Shown one piece after another: positions 7,483 to 14,819 of a DNA stretch of 64,000 nucleotides. The notes under the pieces were generated by a model, which ran no database searches, was not told the origin of the DNA, and was given only the letters and a program-made list of their open reading frames with translations. Origin of the DNA: a virus. The number at the start of each line of letters is the position of its first letter. The first letter of the stretch is position 1. The translations under genes were made by a program, and so were the position numbers. The stretch is from positions 43,564 to 107,563 of the IMG/VR virus record IMGVR_UViG_3300041964_000076, one strand, 5' to 3'.

Positions 7483-7667
7483 ATGTCATTATTCCTCAAG
7501 TCACAGCGACCTTTTTAATCAGCGCCAGCATCACTACAATCGCCCTGCCTGTTCAAGCGGCAAGCTGCGACGCAAACCATCGAGGTACTGGACGGCTTTG
7601 CTATCAGCCACCAGCAGACATTAACGGACCGAAAACGACTGGCGGTACTGGTACACGTAACCACTAA
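7483..7667 (+). CDS. Small exported protein with signal peptide (frameshift near 7497)
   Basis: ATG at 7483 gives MSLF, then a one-base shift is needed to enter PQVTATFLISASITTIALPVQAASCDANHRG. That is a textbook signal peptide with an AxA cleavage site (VQAAS), followed by a short Gly/Thr-rich mature part with two cysteines (SCDAN... RLCYQ). The other frame has no good start. Function unknown; an envelope-targeted phage accessory peptide is possible. Confidence 0.45.
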
Positions 7668-7692
7668 CAATTAACTATCAGGTGTGTTCCCT

Positions 7693-7956
7693 ATGATCAC
7701 TCAATCCCTAGACCAGATTACGGCTGAAGTTGAAAGGCTCGAACAGCAGCGCGATCGCCTCATCCGTGAACTTAGCGGTGTCCCCACTGGCACAACCGAG
7801 GCTAACGCCGATGATATTGAAGCAGCAACTCGGTCTATCCGCAAAGAGCTAATGCAGGTTTGTGCCCGTGTCGCTAAGTTGGGCGATAGCTGCCTAACGC
7901 TGCAAAAGCTCATCGCTTATCGGCAAGCAGCGATCGCGCAAGCCAAAGAGATTTGA
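7693..7956 (+). CDS. Coiled-coil protein, 87 aa
   Basis: Start at ATG 7693 (MITQSLDQITAEVERLEQQR); three codons upstream a GTG also exists. The first 30 and last 40 residues are heptad-like, separated by SGVPTGTTEANADDIEAATR, so it should form a helical hairpin or coiled-coil dimer. Followed by a hairpin at 7971. Function unknown. Confidence 0.65.
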   Translation: MITQSLDQITAEVERLEQQRDRLIRELSGVPTGTTEANADDIEAATRSIRKELMQVCARVAKLGDSCLTLQKLIAYRQAAIAQAKEI

Positions 7957-7970
7957 AGAGCAAGGCGATC

Positions 7971-7995
7971 GCCCCTTCTCGCTGAAGCAAGGGGC
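7971..7995 (+). terminator. Hairpin, possible weak terminator
   Basis: GCCCCTT / AAGGGGC with an 11-base loop, followed after 10 bases by a TTTTTT run at 8006-8011. It lies between two plus-strand genes, so it may attenuate rather than stop transcription. Confidence 0.4.
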
Positions 7996-8021
7996 ACTGT
8001 AAACCTTTTTTGAGGATGACA

Positions 8022-8270
8022 ATGCACTTAGTAAAGTCAAACAACAACAACGAGTTAATTCAACCGCCACTTAAGTTTGATGGCGAAGGCTTTGGTGATA
8101 CTGGCGTTTTTATTGATGGTTCGCTCAGGCATCAAGTAAAAGCAATGATTCAAGACAAAGGCGTGATTGTCTTTGACTTTCTGGATTATCCAGGAACCCA
8201 GACAGTGCTACTAAGTCGGGATAACGCGATCGCTTTGGCTCAAGAAATACTTAAAACCTATGCGGAGTAA
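8022..8270 (+). CDS. Hypothetical protein, 82 aa
   Basis: ATG at 8022 is chosen because TTGAGG lies nine bases upstream. The protein reads MHLVKSNNNNELIQPPLKFD, then beta-rich segments (DTGVFIDGSLRHQVKAMIQD, GVIVFDFLDYPGTQTVLLS) and a C-terminal helix (ALAQEILKTYAE). No family recognised. Confidence 0.6.
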   Translation: MHLVKSNNNNELIQPPLKFDGEGFGDTGVFIDGSLRHQVKAMIQDKGVIVFDFLDYPGTQTVLLSRDNAIALAQEILKTYAE

Positions 8271-8274
8271 GCCC

Positions 8275-8409
8275 ATGACGATCGCAGAACTAGCCAACAG
8301 CTTAAACGATGCCCAGTTGGAAGCGTTGTATAACGCCTTAAGAACAAGGCAGTCGGCATCAGAGCTTCTGGAGTGCATTGCCCATCTGATCGACCAAAGA
8401 GGCGAGTGA
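8275..8409 (+). CDS. Small helical protein, 44 aa
   Basis: Reads MTIAELANSLNDAQLEALYN, then ALRTRQSASELLECIAHLID. Entirely helical and leucine-rich. It begins five bases after the previous stop and its TGA overlaps the next ATG by one base (TGATG), showing operon packing. Function unknown. Confidence 0.55.
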   Translation: MTIAELANSLNDAQLEALYNALRTRQSASELLECIAHLIDQRGE

Positions 8410-8579
8410 TGTACTGTGCTCACATCTATCTCAAAGATTCGCACCGCTGGACTTATCCAACGATCGCGGCTGCTAACTGGAGTGAAACTCTGAACATTGC
8501 AGAGGCGATCGCCCTTTGTCATGGGGCAAACGTCGATCGACCAGGCACCGCTGTCTTCTGTTTAGCGGAAATTACTTAG
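8409..8579 (+). CDS. Hypothetical protein, 56 aa
   Basis: Starts MYCAHIYLKDSHRWTYPTIA directly on the previous stop codon. A longer in-frame start at 8373 would run through the preceding gene and is not favoured. Contains ETLNIAEAIALCHGANVDR, a helix typical of small cyanobacterial phage proteins; no domain recognised. Confidence 0.55.
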   Translation: MYCAHIYLKDSHRWTYPTIAAANWSETLNIAEAIALCHGANVDRPGTAVFCLAEIT

Positions 8580-8630
8580 GTTTCAAGCGTACTGCTACAA
8601 ACTTTAAAGACATTGCCCATTCGCTTAAAG

Positions 8631-8652
8631 TTTTCAGCAAAATAGCTGAAAA
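8631..8652. terminator. Hairpin, possible bidirectional terminator
   Basis: Perfect 8-bp stem TTTTCAGC / GCTGAAAA with a 6-base loop; it lies in the 175-base gap before the gene at 8755. The A/T flanks could give terminators on both strands, though the stem is GC-poor. A possible -10 (CATAAT, about 8713) follows downstream. Confidence 0.4.
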
Positions 8653-8754
8653 AAGAACTAAATCGCTTTTCTGTGCTTAGAAAGAGATATGTTTCTTTTT
8701 TTTCGCGTTGGCATAATGGAAACAGTTTGACTGCCCCCTTCACAATCTGAAACC

Positions 8755-9444
8755 GTGGACTCAACCGCTCTCGCCAAAGCCAGTGCCAAGCTCACACGAC
8801 TCAGACAGCTTTTTGCCTTACCTTCAGACTGTCAAATCGCTCAAGACCGCATCGGGAAACCTGTCACAATTATCTGTGAGTCCCGTTCAGCTTTTCAAAC
8901 ATTGGGCGATCGACTTGTAGCGCTGGCAGCCGCCGCCGCCTGCGTTGATGCGCCAGTATTATCAATTATTGATCCGGATCGTCGTGCCCCCCTGACACTG
9001 AAACCAAAGCAAATTTTGCATTATTGGGGTGCTGTTATGCCAGGGCTAATTTTGCCACGTGGAGCCGATGGGTTGTTGGTGATTACCAGCAAGATCGAAC
9101 TACAGCGCTTAGTGTTGCTAAGTCCGAACACGAACGTGATTGAGATGGCAACGGACACAGGACTAGCAGCAGGCGCAAACTGCCACAAAACGAGCGGACT
9201 AACGCCAGAAGAATGGATTGGTCGCAAGATGTCAGAGGACACGCCAAAAGGTGTTCCCACATGGATACCGTCTGAAAAAGTCAAATTTATCGACGCTCTG
9301 ACACAGCATCCAGATGGGGTAACAGGGTATGAATACCCTGCTTACAACTATCACGGTGATCCAATCCATCAATGTGTACGCGCTCAGCTTTGTCGACTCT
9401 GGGACGGTCGGATTGTGCGAATTGTCGAATCGCTCAATACCTAG
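8755..9444 (+). CDS. Hypothetical protein, 229 aa
   Basis: GTG start. An alanine-rich N-terminus (LAKASAKLTRLRQLFALP) is followed by a Rossmann-like alternation (PVTIICESRSAFQTLGDRLV, then VLSIIDPD, then ADGLLVITSKIELQRLVLL) and a C-terminal part with HPDGVTGYEYPAYNY and CVRAQLCRLWDGRIVRI that resembles a small winged helix. I do not recognise a family. It converges on the repressor gene with a 4-base overlap, so the two transcripts collide. Confidence 0.6.
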   Translation: MDSTALAKASAKLTRLRQLFALPSDCQIAQDRIGKPVTIICESRSAFQTLGDRLVALAAAAACVDAPVLSIIDPDRRAPLTLKPKQILHYWGAVMPGLILPRGADGLLVITSKIELQRLVLLSPNTNVIEMATDTGLAAGANCHKTSGLTPEEWIGRKMSEDTPKGVPTWIPSEKVKFIDALTQHPDGVTGYEYPAYNYHGDPIHQCVRAQLCRLWDGRIVRIVESLNT

Positions 9445-10115
9445 TCTTCTTCTTTCTTGCCAGAACCATTGCGTGTTTGTTCTGGCTGTGTTTCAATATT
9501 CGGATCGAAACCAAACAGCCGTTGCCACTCGTCATAGTTAGTGCTGGAGACGCGAGAAGCGATCGCGGTAATAGTCAGCAAATCTGGGTCAATCGGCTGA
9601 CCGAGCAGCAAAGACGCTAGCTTTTCGGAAGGAATACCGATCGTGTGAGCAAAATTATAGACATCGCCTTCTAGATTGAGGCGTTGCATTTCAAGAATAA
9701 GTAGACGCGCAATTTCTTTCCAATTCGCTTCAGCCATCTTTAGCACCGATAGGGGTTGATCCACTAAGACGACCTCAGGCGAACAGTCAATTTCTATATT
9801 TTGCAGCAAAACGATCGCGCTTTTAAGTTTCGCCGCGATCGACTTTGGGGGCAGTTCTGCTACCCCCTTAATCTGTTGGCGCAATTCTTCGACAGAACAA
9901 CCTTCTAGTTCTGCTAGCTTTTCCCACGATGAGACAGCAATCTCATCAGGATCAACCGCTTTGGGGTTGCCAGGGTCAGCACAATGCTCCCATTTGTGGA
10001 TTGTGCTGTTTGTCTTTCCAAACAGTAGAGCAAACCCATGCTGGCTCAACTGCCTTTGAGTACGGAGTTTGAGCACCAATGCCGCAAACCTTTCTTGCTC
10101 TTCTTGCTTAGACAT
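9441..10115 (-). CDS. XRE-family repressor, 224 aa
   Basis: The N-terminal 60 residues form a Cro/CI-type helix-turn-helix (QRQLSQHGFALLFGKTNSTIHKWE). A middle domain carries helical repeats and the C-terminal third has SEKLASLLLGQPIDPDLLTI. Start at MSKQ (10115) is preferred. The gene is transcribed away from an operator region at 10194-10260, opposite the early operon, as lambda cI or its functional equivalents are. There is no LexA-type Ser/Lys protease signature, so control may not use self-cleavage. Role as lysogeny repressor is inference from position and domain. Confidence 0.75.
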   Translation of the reverse strand: MSKQEEQERFAALVLKLRTQRQLSQHGFALLFGKTNSTIHKWEHCADPGNPKAVDPDEIAVSSWEKLAELEGCSVEELRQQIKGVAELPPKSIAAKLKSAIVLLQNIEIDCSPEVVLVDQPLSVLKMAEANWKEIARLLILEMQRLNLEGDVYNFAHTIGIPSEKLASLLLGQPIDPDLLTITAIASRVSSTNYDEWQRLFGFDPNIETQPEQTRNGSGKKEED

Positions 10116-10193
10116 TGGCAACCTGAATCAACGACTTGAGTAAGCGCTTTAATCATAGCCGATTGTAAAGCTTGTGACTATACGGTTGATTTT

Positions 10194-10260
10194 CTACTCA
10201 AGTTGAGAGATTGTAGATCCAAGTAGTTAATCTAAGTAATTAACTTGATTACTTGAGTAG
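10194..10260. promoter_or_regulatory. Immunity-type operator region
   Basis: CTACTCAAGT at 10194-10203 is repeated inverted as ACTTGAGTAG at 10251-10260. CTCAA-G-TTGAG is a local palindrome at 10197-10207, and AGTTAAT..ATTAACT a second one at 10225-10245. GTAGATCCA and TTAGATCCA flank them. All lie between the repressor (minus) and the early genes (plus). Confidence 0.65.
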
Positions 10261-10288
10261 TTAGATCCACAAAAACATTCCTCATGTT

Positions 10289-10314
10289 GCCCCTGACTTC
10301 TACCAGGGGCTTTT
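10289..10314 (+). terminator. Intrinsic terminator upstream of early operon
   Basis: GCCCCTG / CAGGGGC stem, 8-base loop, then TTTT. It lies after the operator region and before the first early gene (10348), so it would stop leftover early transcription unless read-through or antitermination occurs. Confidence 0.7.
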
Positions 10315-10347
10315 CACAAGTCAACTTGTACCCACTCGTACAAAGCA

Positions 10348-10566
10348 ATGCAGAACAAACCAAACGCTACTGGCTGGATTACGACTGTTGCTGTTTATAG
10401 CGGCGATCGCGCTTACAGCTACCCCGTCTATCGCTATCGGATGAACGGCAAACTGCGATCGGTTTCTTTGAAGGGTGAAGGTCAGATCGAGCGAGTGACC
10501 AAAGCCATTTACCAACGCGAAACGATTTCTAGCATTCTCGCCATGCTCGGTCGCGCAGCAGCCTAA
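10348..10566 (+). CDS. Hypothetical protein, 72 aa (first early gene)
   Basis: Reads MQNKPNATGWITTVAVYSGD, then SYPVYRYRMNGKLRSVSLKG. Beta-rich start and helical end. No Shine-Dalgarno; instead a 6-bp inverted repeat (TTGTAC / GTACAA, 10326-10343) sits directly before the start and could control translation. First gene after the operator and terminator, hence a candidate immediate-early regulator, but no family is recognised. Confidence 0.55.
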   Translation: MQNKPNATGWITTVAVYSGDRAYSYPVYRYRMNGKLRSVSLKGEGQIERVTKAIYQRETISSILAMLGRAAA

Positions 10567-10631
10567 ATATTTGCGCCAGGAATCACCCTGGCTAGAAGCC
10601 TATACGCCCCGTCGTGAGCGGGACTCGACTA

Positions 10632-11420
10632 ATGACAACTGTAACAACAAGAGACCGTGTTAGTGAAGCAGCTTTGAGCGTATTGAAAGCTGCAACGTGC
10701 AACGAAACTCAGATCAAACTGAATAGCCCAAAGCTCGATCGCGGGTTGTACCTCGAAGTAAACGAAGTGCTAGAGCGATTGGGTGGCAAATGGAAAGGTG
10801 GCAGAGTGGCAGCGCATATCTTTCTCTTTGACCCATCACCACTCTTTCAAGCGGTGCTAGACACAGGTTTACTGCCAGCTAAGAACCCGCTAGCCTTCTT
10901 TCCCACGCCTGAGCCAATCGTCAAAGAAATGATTGCTCTTGCTGGTGATTTGGACAATATGCAAGTGCTAGAGCCATCAGCCGGATTAGGGGCGATCGCT
11001 GACACGGTGAAAGCTATGTACCCAGCAGCACGAATTGATTGCGTTGAAATTGACGATTTTAGAGCCTCAATCTTGAGAGCAAAAGGCTACACAACGGCTT
11101 GTGATGACTTCTTGCAGTATCCACTGCCTGAACATTACGAAGTGATCCTGATGAATCCACCGTTCAGCGTGGATGGCGACAAAGCAGCAGACATCACCCA
11201 CATTGAACACGCTTACAAATTGCTTGCCCCTGGTGGTCGTTTAGTAGCGATCGCATCACCTGGCTTTACGTTCCGCACTCAGAAAAAATACACCGCTTTT
11301 CGTGAGTTTGTTGAGCAAAACGGTGGCTGGAACGAAGTTGGTGAAGGTGCATTCAAGGCAAGCGGTACAGGTATCAAAACCGTCATGCTGTGGCTGGATA
11401 AGCCAGAGGTGGCAGCATGA
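10632..11420 (+). CDS. N6-adenine-type DNA methyltransferase, 262 aa
   Basis: Shows the SAM-binding motif VLEPSAGLGAIAD and, further on, the catalytic motif MNPPF (IV), followed by DKAADITHIEHAYKLLAPGGRLVAI, the usual motif V-VI region of gamma/beta class amino-methyltransferases. Position of motif I before IV fits the N6-A class. Start at MTT (10632) is preferred to the earlier GTG. Part of an operon of three methyltransferases (this one, 11818 and 12977) that overlap or nearly abut. Likely protects phage DNA from restriction. Confidence 0.82.
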   Translation: MTTVTTRDRVSEAALSVLKAATCNETQIKLNSPKLDRGLYLEVNEVLERLGGKWKGGRVAAHIFLFDPSPLFQAVLDTGLLPAKNPLAFFPTPEPIVKEMIALAGDLDNMQVLEPSAGLGAIADTVKAMYPAARIDCVEIDDFRASILRAKGYTTACDDFLQYPLPEHYEVILMNPPFSVDGDKAADITHIEHAYKLLAPGGRLVAIASPGFTFRTQKKYTAFREFVEQNGGWNEVGEGAFKASGTGIKTVMLWLDKPEVAA

Positions 11421-11821
11421 GCAACACAACCACAACCGAACTGCTGCCACTGTTTCAAGAGTGGGCAGAGATGGAGAGCGATCGCTGCATTGTTAAACGC
11501 TACGGCGATCCAGAAGCTAACTGTTTAAACATTGAAGTGAAGTTTGTCTGTTGGGTGAGGGTAGTTACTTGCACAAGGGGCGATTTGTCTTTCAGCAAAA
11601 CAGATCAGGCGATCGTGCAGGCAGTGGTGCAAGAAGCGATTAGCGATCATGGTTGGTTCGGATCTTCAAATACAGGCAAAGGATCTACTGTAGAAAATCC
11701 AACAGCTTTTGTGTCTAGAGGAGTTGGAATCTCTAGCGACTACTCGGAAGGATTAACCCCAGCGATCGCCCTTCTCGCCGCATACGTGCAAGCCATTCGA
11801 GCAGCGAGGGCAGCATCATGA
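11417..11821 (+). CDS. Hypothetical protein between methyltransferases, 134 aa
   Basis: Starts MSNTTTTELLPLFQEWAEME and overlaps both neighbours by four bases (ATGA). The middle (CLNIEVKFVCWVRVVTCTRG) is beta-rich; the end (GLTPAIALLAAYVQAIRAAR) is helical. Tight coupling with two methyltransferase genes suggests shared regulation. No domain recognised. Confidence 0.6.
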   Translation: MSNTTTTELLPLFQEWAEMESDRCIVKRYGDPEANCLNIEVKFVCWVRVVTCTRGDLSFSKTDQAIVQAVVQEAISDHGWFGSSNTGKGSTVENPTAFVSRGVGISSDYSEGLTPAIALLAAYVQAIRAARAAS

Positions 11822-12618
11822 GCGCCCAATATTTTGGCAGCAAAGCTTCCCTCGCCAAATGGATCTGCAACAACCTGCCAACACATACAACCTACATCGA
11901 ACCATTCGCAGGTAGCGGGGCAGTCCTACTGCAAAAGCAACGCTGTCAGTCTGAGCAATTAAACGACCTGAACCAATCAGCCATCAACTATCTGTACTGG
12001 CTGCAAAGCGATGTCGCTGGCTTAGTGGATAACATTCACCACTTGCAACCAGACTACACGATCGCCCTGCCCACAGAAGACCAGACGATCGCCTCTGCTG
12101 CATTCTTCTACCTCTACTCACAGCTCTCGTTTATGGGCGGTGGGACTCGTTGGAGTACAGGCGCAAGTACGAACGGCTACCGAATCAACACCGGGCACCT
12201 CTGGCAGGACTCGCAGCGCTTGCAAGGCATAAAACTGACCAGGCACGATGCCTTTGAGGTGATTGAGCAGGTGAGCGACACAGATACCTTACTTTATGTC
12301 GATCCACCCTATCTCGGCTCTGTACGCAAGTCGAAAGACAACCGTACAGCGAATCCCATTGAGTCGATGCCACGCCGCCAGTACGCCTATGAGTTGCTGA
12401 GTGAGGACGAACATAGAAGGTTAGGCGAGGTGCTACACCGATCGCCTGCAATGGTCGTCTTAAGCGGTTTCCCATCGAGCTTATACGAGTCGCTGTTTGA
12501 AGTGCAGGGGTGGGCAGCAGCAAGCAAACGGGTGAACGGTGGGGTAGAAAGACTCTGGCTTAATCCTGCTGTACAGAAGCGGCTGCCGCAGTTGAGTTTG
12601 TTGGAGGTCGCAGCGTGA
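11818..12618 (+). CDS. dam: Dam-like DNA adenine methyltransferase, D12 class, 266 aa
   Basis: Begins YFGSKASLAKWICNNLP, with motif I YIEPFAGSGAVLLQK and catalytic motif LLYVDPPYL. The order FxGSK - EPFAGSG - DPPY defines the D12/Dam class that methylates GATC-type sites. The HIP1 octamer GCGATCGC contains GATC, so this enzyme could modify the sequence that dominates the window. The site specificity is not provable from sequence alone. The target-recognition middle holds SFMGGGTRWSTGA. Confidence 0.85.
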   Translation: MSAQYFGSKASLAKWICNNLPTHTTYIEPFAGSGAVLLQKQRCQSEQLNDLNQSAINYLYWLQSDVAGLVDNIHHLQPDYTIALPTEDQTIASAAFFYLYSQLSFMGGGTRWSTGASTNGYRINTGHLWQDSQRLQGIKLTRHDAFEVIEQVSDTDTLLYVDPPYLGSVRKSKDNRTANPIESMPRRQYAYELLSEDEHRRLGEVLHRSPAMVVLSGFPSSLYESLFEVQGWAAASKRVNGGVERLWLNPAVQKRLPQLSLLEVAA

Positions 12619-12977
12619 ACCACTCACCATCGAGCCTCATCCACTACCTCATCCGCGCCGTGAGGCAGAGCCAAAGCCTCATCGCCACTGAACGCGCGAT
12701 CGGCTCTCACCTCAAAAAGTCCCTCTGCACTCAAGCGATGATCCGTCTGGAATGCCTGTATCCCTACACCGTCATTTGGGATCTACAGGTGGTAGATGAT
12801 GCCCTGTCGCTACTGCTACGCCTTGACTGCCCTTTTCCTGAAGCTTTCGACCTCTACACGGTAAGAGCGATCGCACTGGTCTTGCAGCAGGAACTAGGCG
12901 TAGAGAATTGGGCAATTTTGGGGAGTGACGATCGCGGCTACCGTGTCCACGGCTCGACTTTGGAGGTAGCAGCGTAA
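12615..12977 (+). CDS. Hypothetical protein, 120 aa
   Basis: GTG start overlapping the Dam-like gene by four bases (GTGA); its stop overlaps the next ATG (TAATG). Mostly helical (LIHYLIRAVRQSQSLIATER, then VRAIALVLQQELGVENWAI). The C-terminal LEVAA repeats the ends of the neighbours (LLEVAA, LREVAA), which reflects the shared ribosome-site sequence GGAGGT(C/G)GCAGC within each gene end. Confidence 0.6.
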   Translation: MNHSPSSLIHYLIRAVRQSQSLIATERAIGSHLKKSLCTQAMIRLECLYPYTVIWDLQVVDDALSLLLRLDCPFPEAFDLYTVRAIALVLQQELGVENWAILGSDDRGYRVHGSTLEVAA

Positions 12978-14053
12978 TGGCCATCCTTAGAACTTTAGAT
13001 TTATTTTCAGGCATTGGTGGCTTCTCTCTGGCCGCTCGCATGGTGGGCGGTATTGAGACACAGCAATTTGTTGAAATCAATCCGTACTGCCAAAAAGTAT
13101 TAGCAAAGAATTTTCCAGGTATTCCATGCCATGACGACATCCGAACCTACACAGCTAAACCTGGAGCTTTTGATCTCATCACCGGAGGCTTCCCATGCCA
13201 AGACATTTCAGCCGCAGGTAAGCAGGCAGGCATCAAAGAAGGCACGCGATCGGGCTTGTTCTTTGAACTCATGCGAATCATTCGCCTGGTTCGACCCCGA
13301 TACGTTGCTTTGGAAAACGTCTCAGCGTTGCTTGCTAATGGGATGGACATCGTACTCAGGGAGCTTTCCCAAAGCGGGTACGATGCAGAATGGTCAGTTG
13401 TTTCATGCGCCGATGTGGGCGGTGTCCACCTTCGAGAAAGGGTCTGGATTGTTGCCGACTCCAACGGCATCGGATACGCTCAACCGCAGACCTGGCAACC
13501 CTCACACGACGAAGAACGGCACGATTCGCCATGTGAACGCAGAAGGACATCAGAGCTTTATGCGACTGTCACAGGTTGTACAGTTGCTACCAACACCGCG
13601 CCGTACAGATTTCAAGGGAGCTGTCACAGCAAAAACTGCTCAAGGATGCCTAGAAAGGGGCTACAGTCCCAACCTGCCAGAGTATTTGCAGTTGAGAAAA
13701 GCAGGATTACTGCCAACGCCCACAACACGAGACTGGAAGCACGGCAGCGCTGCTCAGGTAGACAAGCCACGATCGGAGCAATTGAACGATCGCTGTGCAG
13801 CGGCAACGGGCAAGACAAGGCTCAACCCTGTGTTTGTCGAAATGATGATGGGCTATCCGCAAGGATGGACAGACCTTACCTGATGACCCTGGAAGACTTG
13901 CCGCAGTTGTTGCCTTACGCAACCGATAGCGAACAAGTAGCCAATCGCAAAGAGCGGTTAGAAGCCTTAGGCAATGCGGTTGTACCCCATGTCGCAGCGA
14001 TCGCACTCCAACGAATCTTGGCCCTGGAACTTTTGCGGGAGGTGGCAGCGTAA
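12977..14053 (+). CDS. dcm: C5-cytosine DNA methyltransferase, 358 aa
   Basis: Motif I LDLFSGIGGFSLAA, motif IV GGFPCQDISAAGKQ with the catalytic Cys, motif VI VALENVSALL and motif VIII LRERVWIVAD are all present in order. After a variable middle, RNDDGLSARMDR and RLEALGNAVVPHVA give motifs IX-X. Length is normal for a phage C5 enzyme. The middle contains a repeated (A/T)N/DSNG-type element that lies over the LPTP repeats of the overlapping frame at 13131. The product adds a methyl to C5 of cytosine, probably for anti-restriction. Third enzyme of the methyltransferase operon. Confidence 0.88.
   Translation: MAILRTLDLFSGIGGFSLAARMVGGIETQQFVEINPYCQKVLAKNFPGIPCHDDIRTYTAKPGAFDLITGGFPCQDISAAGKQAGIKEGTRSGLFFELMRIIRLVRPRYVALENVSALLANGMDIVLRELSQSGYDAEWSVVSCADVGGVHLRERVWIVADSNGIGYAQPQTWQPSHDEERHDSPCERRRTSELYATVTGCTVATNTAPYRFQGSCHSKNCSRMPRKGLQSQPARVFAVEKSRITANAHNTRLEARQRCSGRQATIGAIERSLCSGNGQDKAQPCVCRNDDGLSARMDRPYLMTLEDLPQLLPYATDSEQVANRKERLEALGNAVVPHVAAIALQRILALELLREVAA
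13131..13883 (+). CDS. Overlapping-frame ORF of LPTPTASD-repeat type, 250 aa
   Basis: An uninterrupted 250-codon frame lies entirely inside the C5 methyltransferase gene on the same strand. It is not compositional noise: it reads FDPDTLLWKTSQRCLL, GSFPKAGTMQNGQLFHAPMW, then LLPTPTASD, LLPTPRRTDF and LLPTPTTRDWK, and ends LNPVFVEMMMGYPQGWTDL. I recall these motifs from proteins or C-terminal regions annotated next to phage cytosine methyltransferases. Each LPTP repeat coincides with an AD/TN/AN-type repeat in the main frame. No Shine-Dalgarno is seen at its ATG, so it may be made by frameshifting, by internal initiation, or not at all. Confidence 0.5.
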   Translation: MTTSEPTQLNLELLISSPEASHAKTFQPQVSRQASKKARDRACSLNSCESFAWFDPDTLLWKTSQRCLLMGWTSYSGSFPKAGTMQNGQLFHAPMWAVSTFEKGSGLLPTPTASDTLNRRPGNPHTTKNGTIRHVNAEGHQSFMRLSQVVQLLPTPRRTDFKGAVTAKTAQGCLERGYSPNLPEYLQLRKAGLLPTPTTRDWKHGSAAQVDKPRSEQLNDRCAAATGKTRLNPVFVEMMMGYPQGWTDLT

Positions 14054-14541
14054 TGGGTGAAGCCAAACGCCGGAAGCAAAGAACTCCCAACTACGGACAG
14101 CCACAGTGCTACGTGCTGAACCTGTACGACGATCGCCACCAACCGATCGTCTCCATCCCCATGCCCGTCAAGAATCGCGCCAAAGCCTTGATGACAGACT
14201 TAAACGCCATCGGCATGGCAGGCTCGATCGTCTGGTACTTGGTCAATCCCACCGACTACTACTGGAGCAAGGTGCAAGGGGCGATCGCTCAATACTGTCA
14301 ATCACTTGAGGCCATACCCGACTTCGCCACACTCCAAGAATGGGCGGCAGTCTTGCCTGAACGTTTCTGGGCGAATGTGGCAAGACCGGATGGGGCGATC
14401 GTCCAGTCCAGGGATAACGATCTCGGTCCCACTGGCGATGTAGTGATGGAGTCTCGCGAGAATGTAGCACCGAAGCAGGAAGGGACGAAGTGCGATCGGC
14501 TGACGGATAGAAACTTTATGCAGATGTTGAGGGCAAGTTGA
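14053..14541 (+). CDS. Hypothetical protein with MGEAKRRK start, 162 aa
   Basis: The N-terminus MGEAKRRKQ is a common opening of small bacterial proteins of unknown role. YVLNLYDDRHQPIVSIPMPV and LNAIGMAGSIVWYLVNPTDY form a compact mixed fold; the last 40 residues look disordered. ATG overlaps the methyltransferase stop (TAATG), so it belongs to the same operon. Confidence 0.6.
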   Translation: MGEAKRRKQRTPNYGQPQCYVLNLYDDRHQPIVSIPMPVKNRAKALMTDLNAIGMAGSIVWYLVNPTDYYWSKVQGAIAQYCQSLEAIPDFATLQEWAAVLPERFWANVARPDGAIVQSRDNDLGPTGDVVMESRENVAPKQEGTKCDRLTDRNFMQMLRAS

Positions 14542-14819
14542 TGAGACTTAAACGCACGACTGAACTAACCGAAGGAATGCGAATCTGTCACCACAAAATG
14601 CAGGTTGGTCATCCGGCGTACTGGGAAGGGGCGATCGCCCTTGACTCAACGCCGCAGAAGCATTACGTGAGCAATGTGGCGTACCAGAAAGAGCGCGACA
14701 GGAGCAAGGGCGTACACGCAACTTGGTATATCGACGTGAAGTTTGCCAATGGGCGGATTGAGGATAAGGCGATTTCAGTAACGCGATTTATGGAAACACA
14801 ACAGGAGGCAGCAGCATGA
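14541..14819 (+). CDS. Hypothetical protein, 92 aa
   Basis: ATG overlaps the preceding stop by one base (TGATG). Basic N-terminus (MRLKRTTELTEG), then HHKMQVGHPAYWEGAIALDS and an end with WYIDVKFANGRIEDKAISV, a beta-rich pattern. Not recognised. Confidence 0.55.
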   Translation: MRLKRTTELTEGMRICHHKMQVGHPAYWEGAIALDSTPQKHYVSNVAYQKERDRSKGVHATWYIDVKFANGRIEDKAISVTRFMETQQEAAA

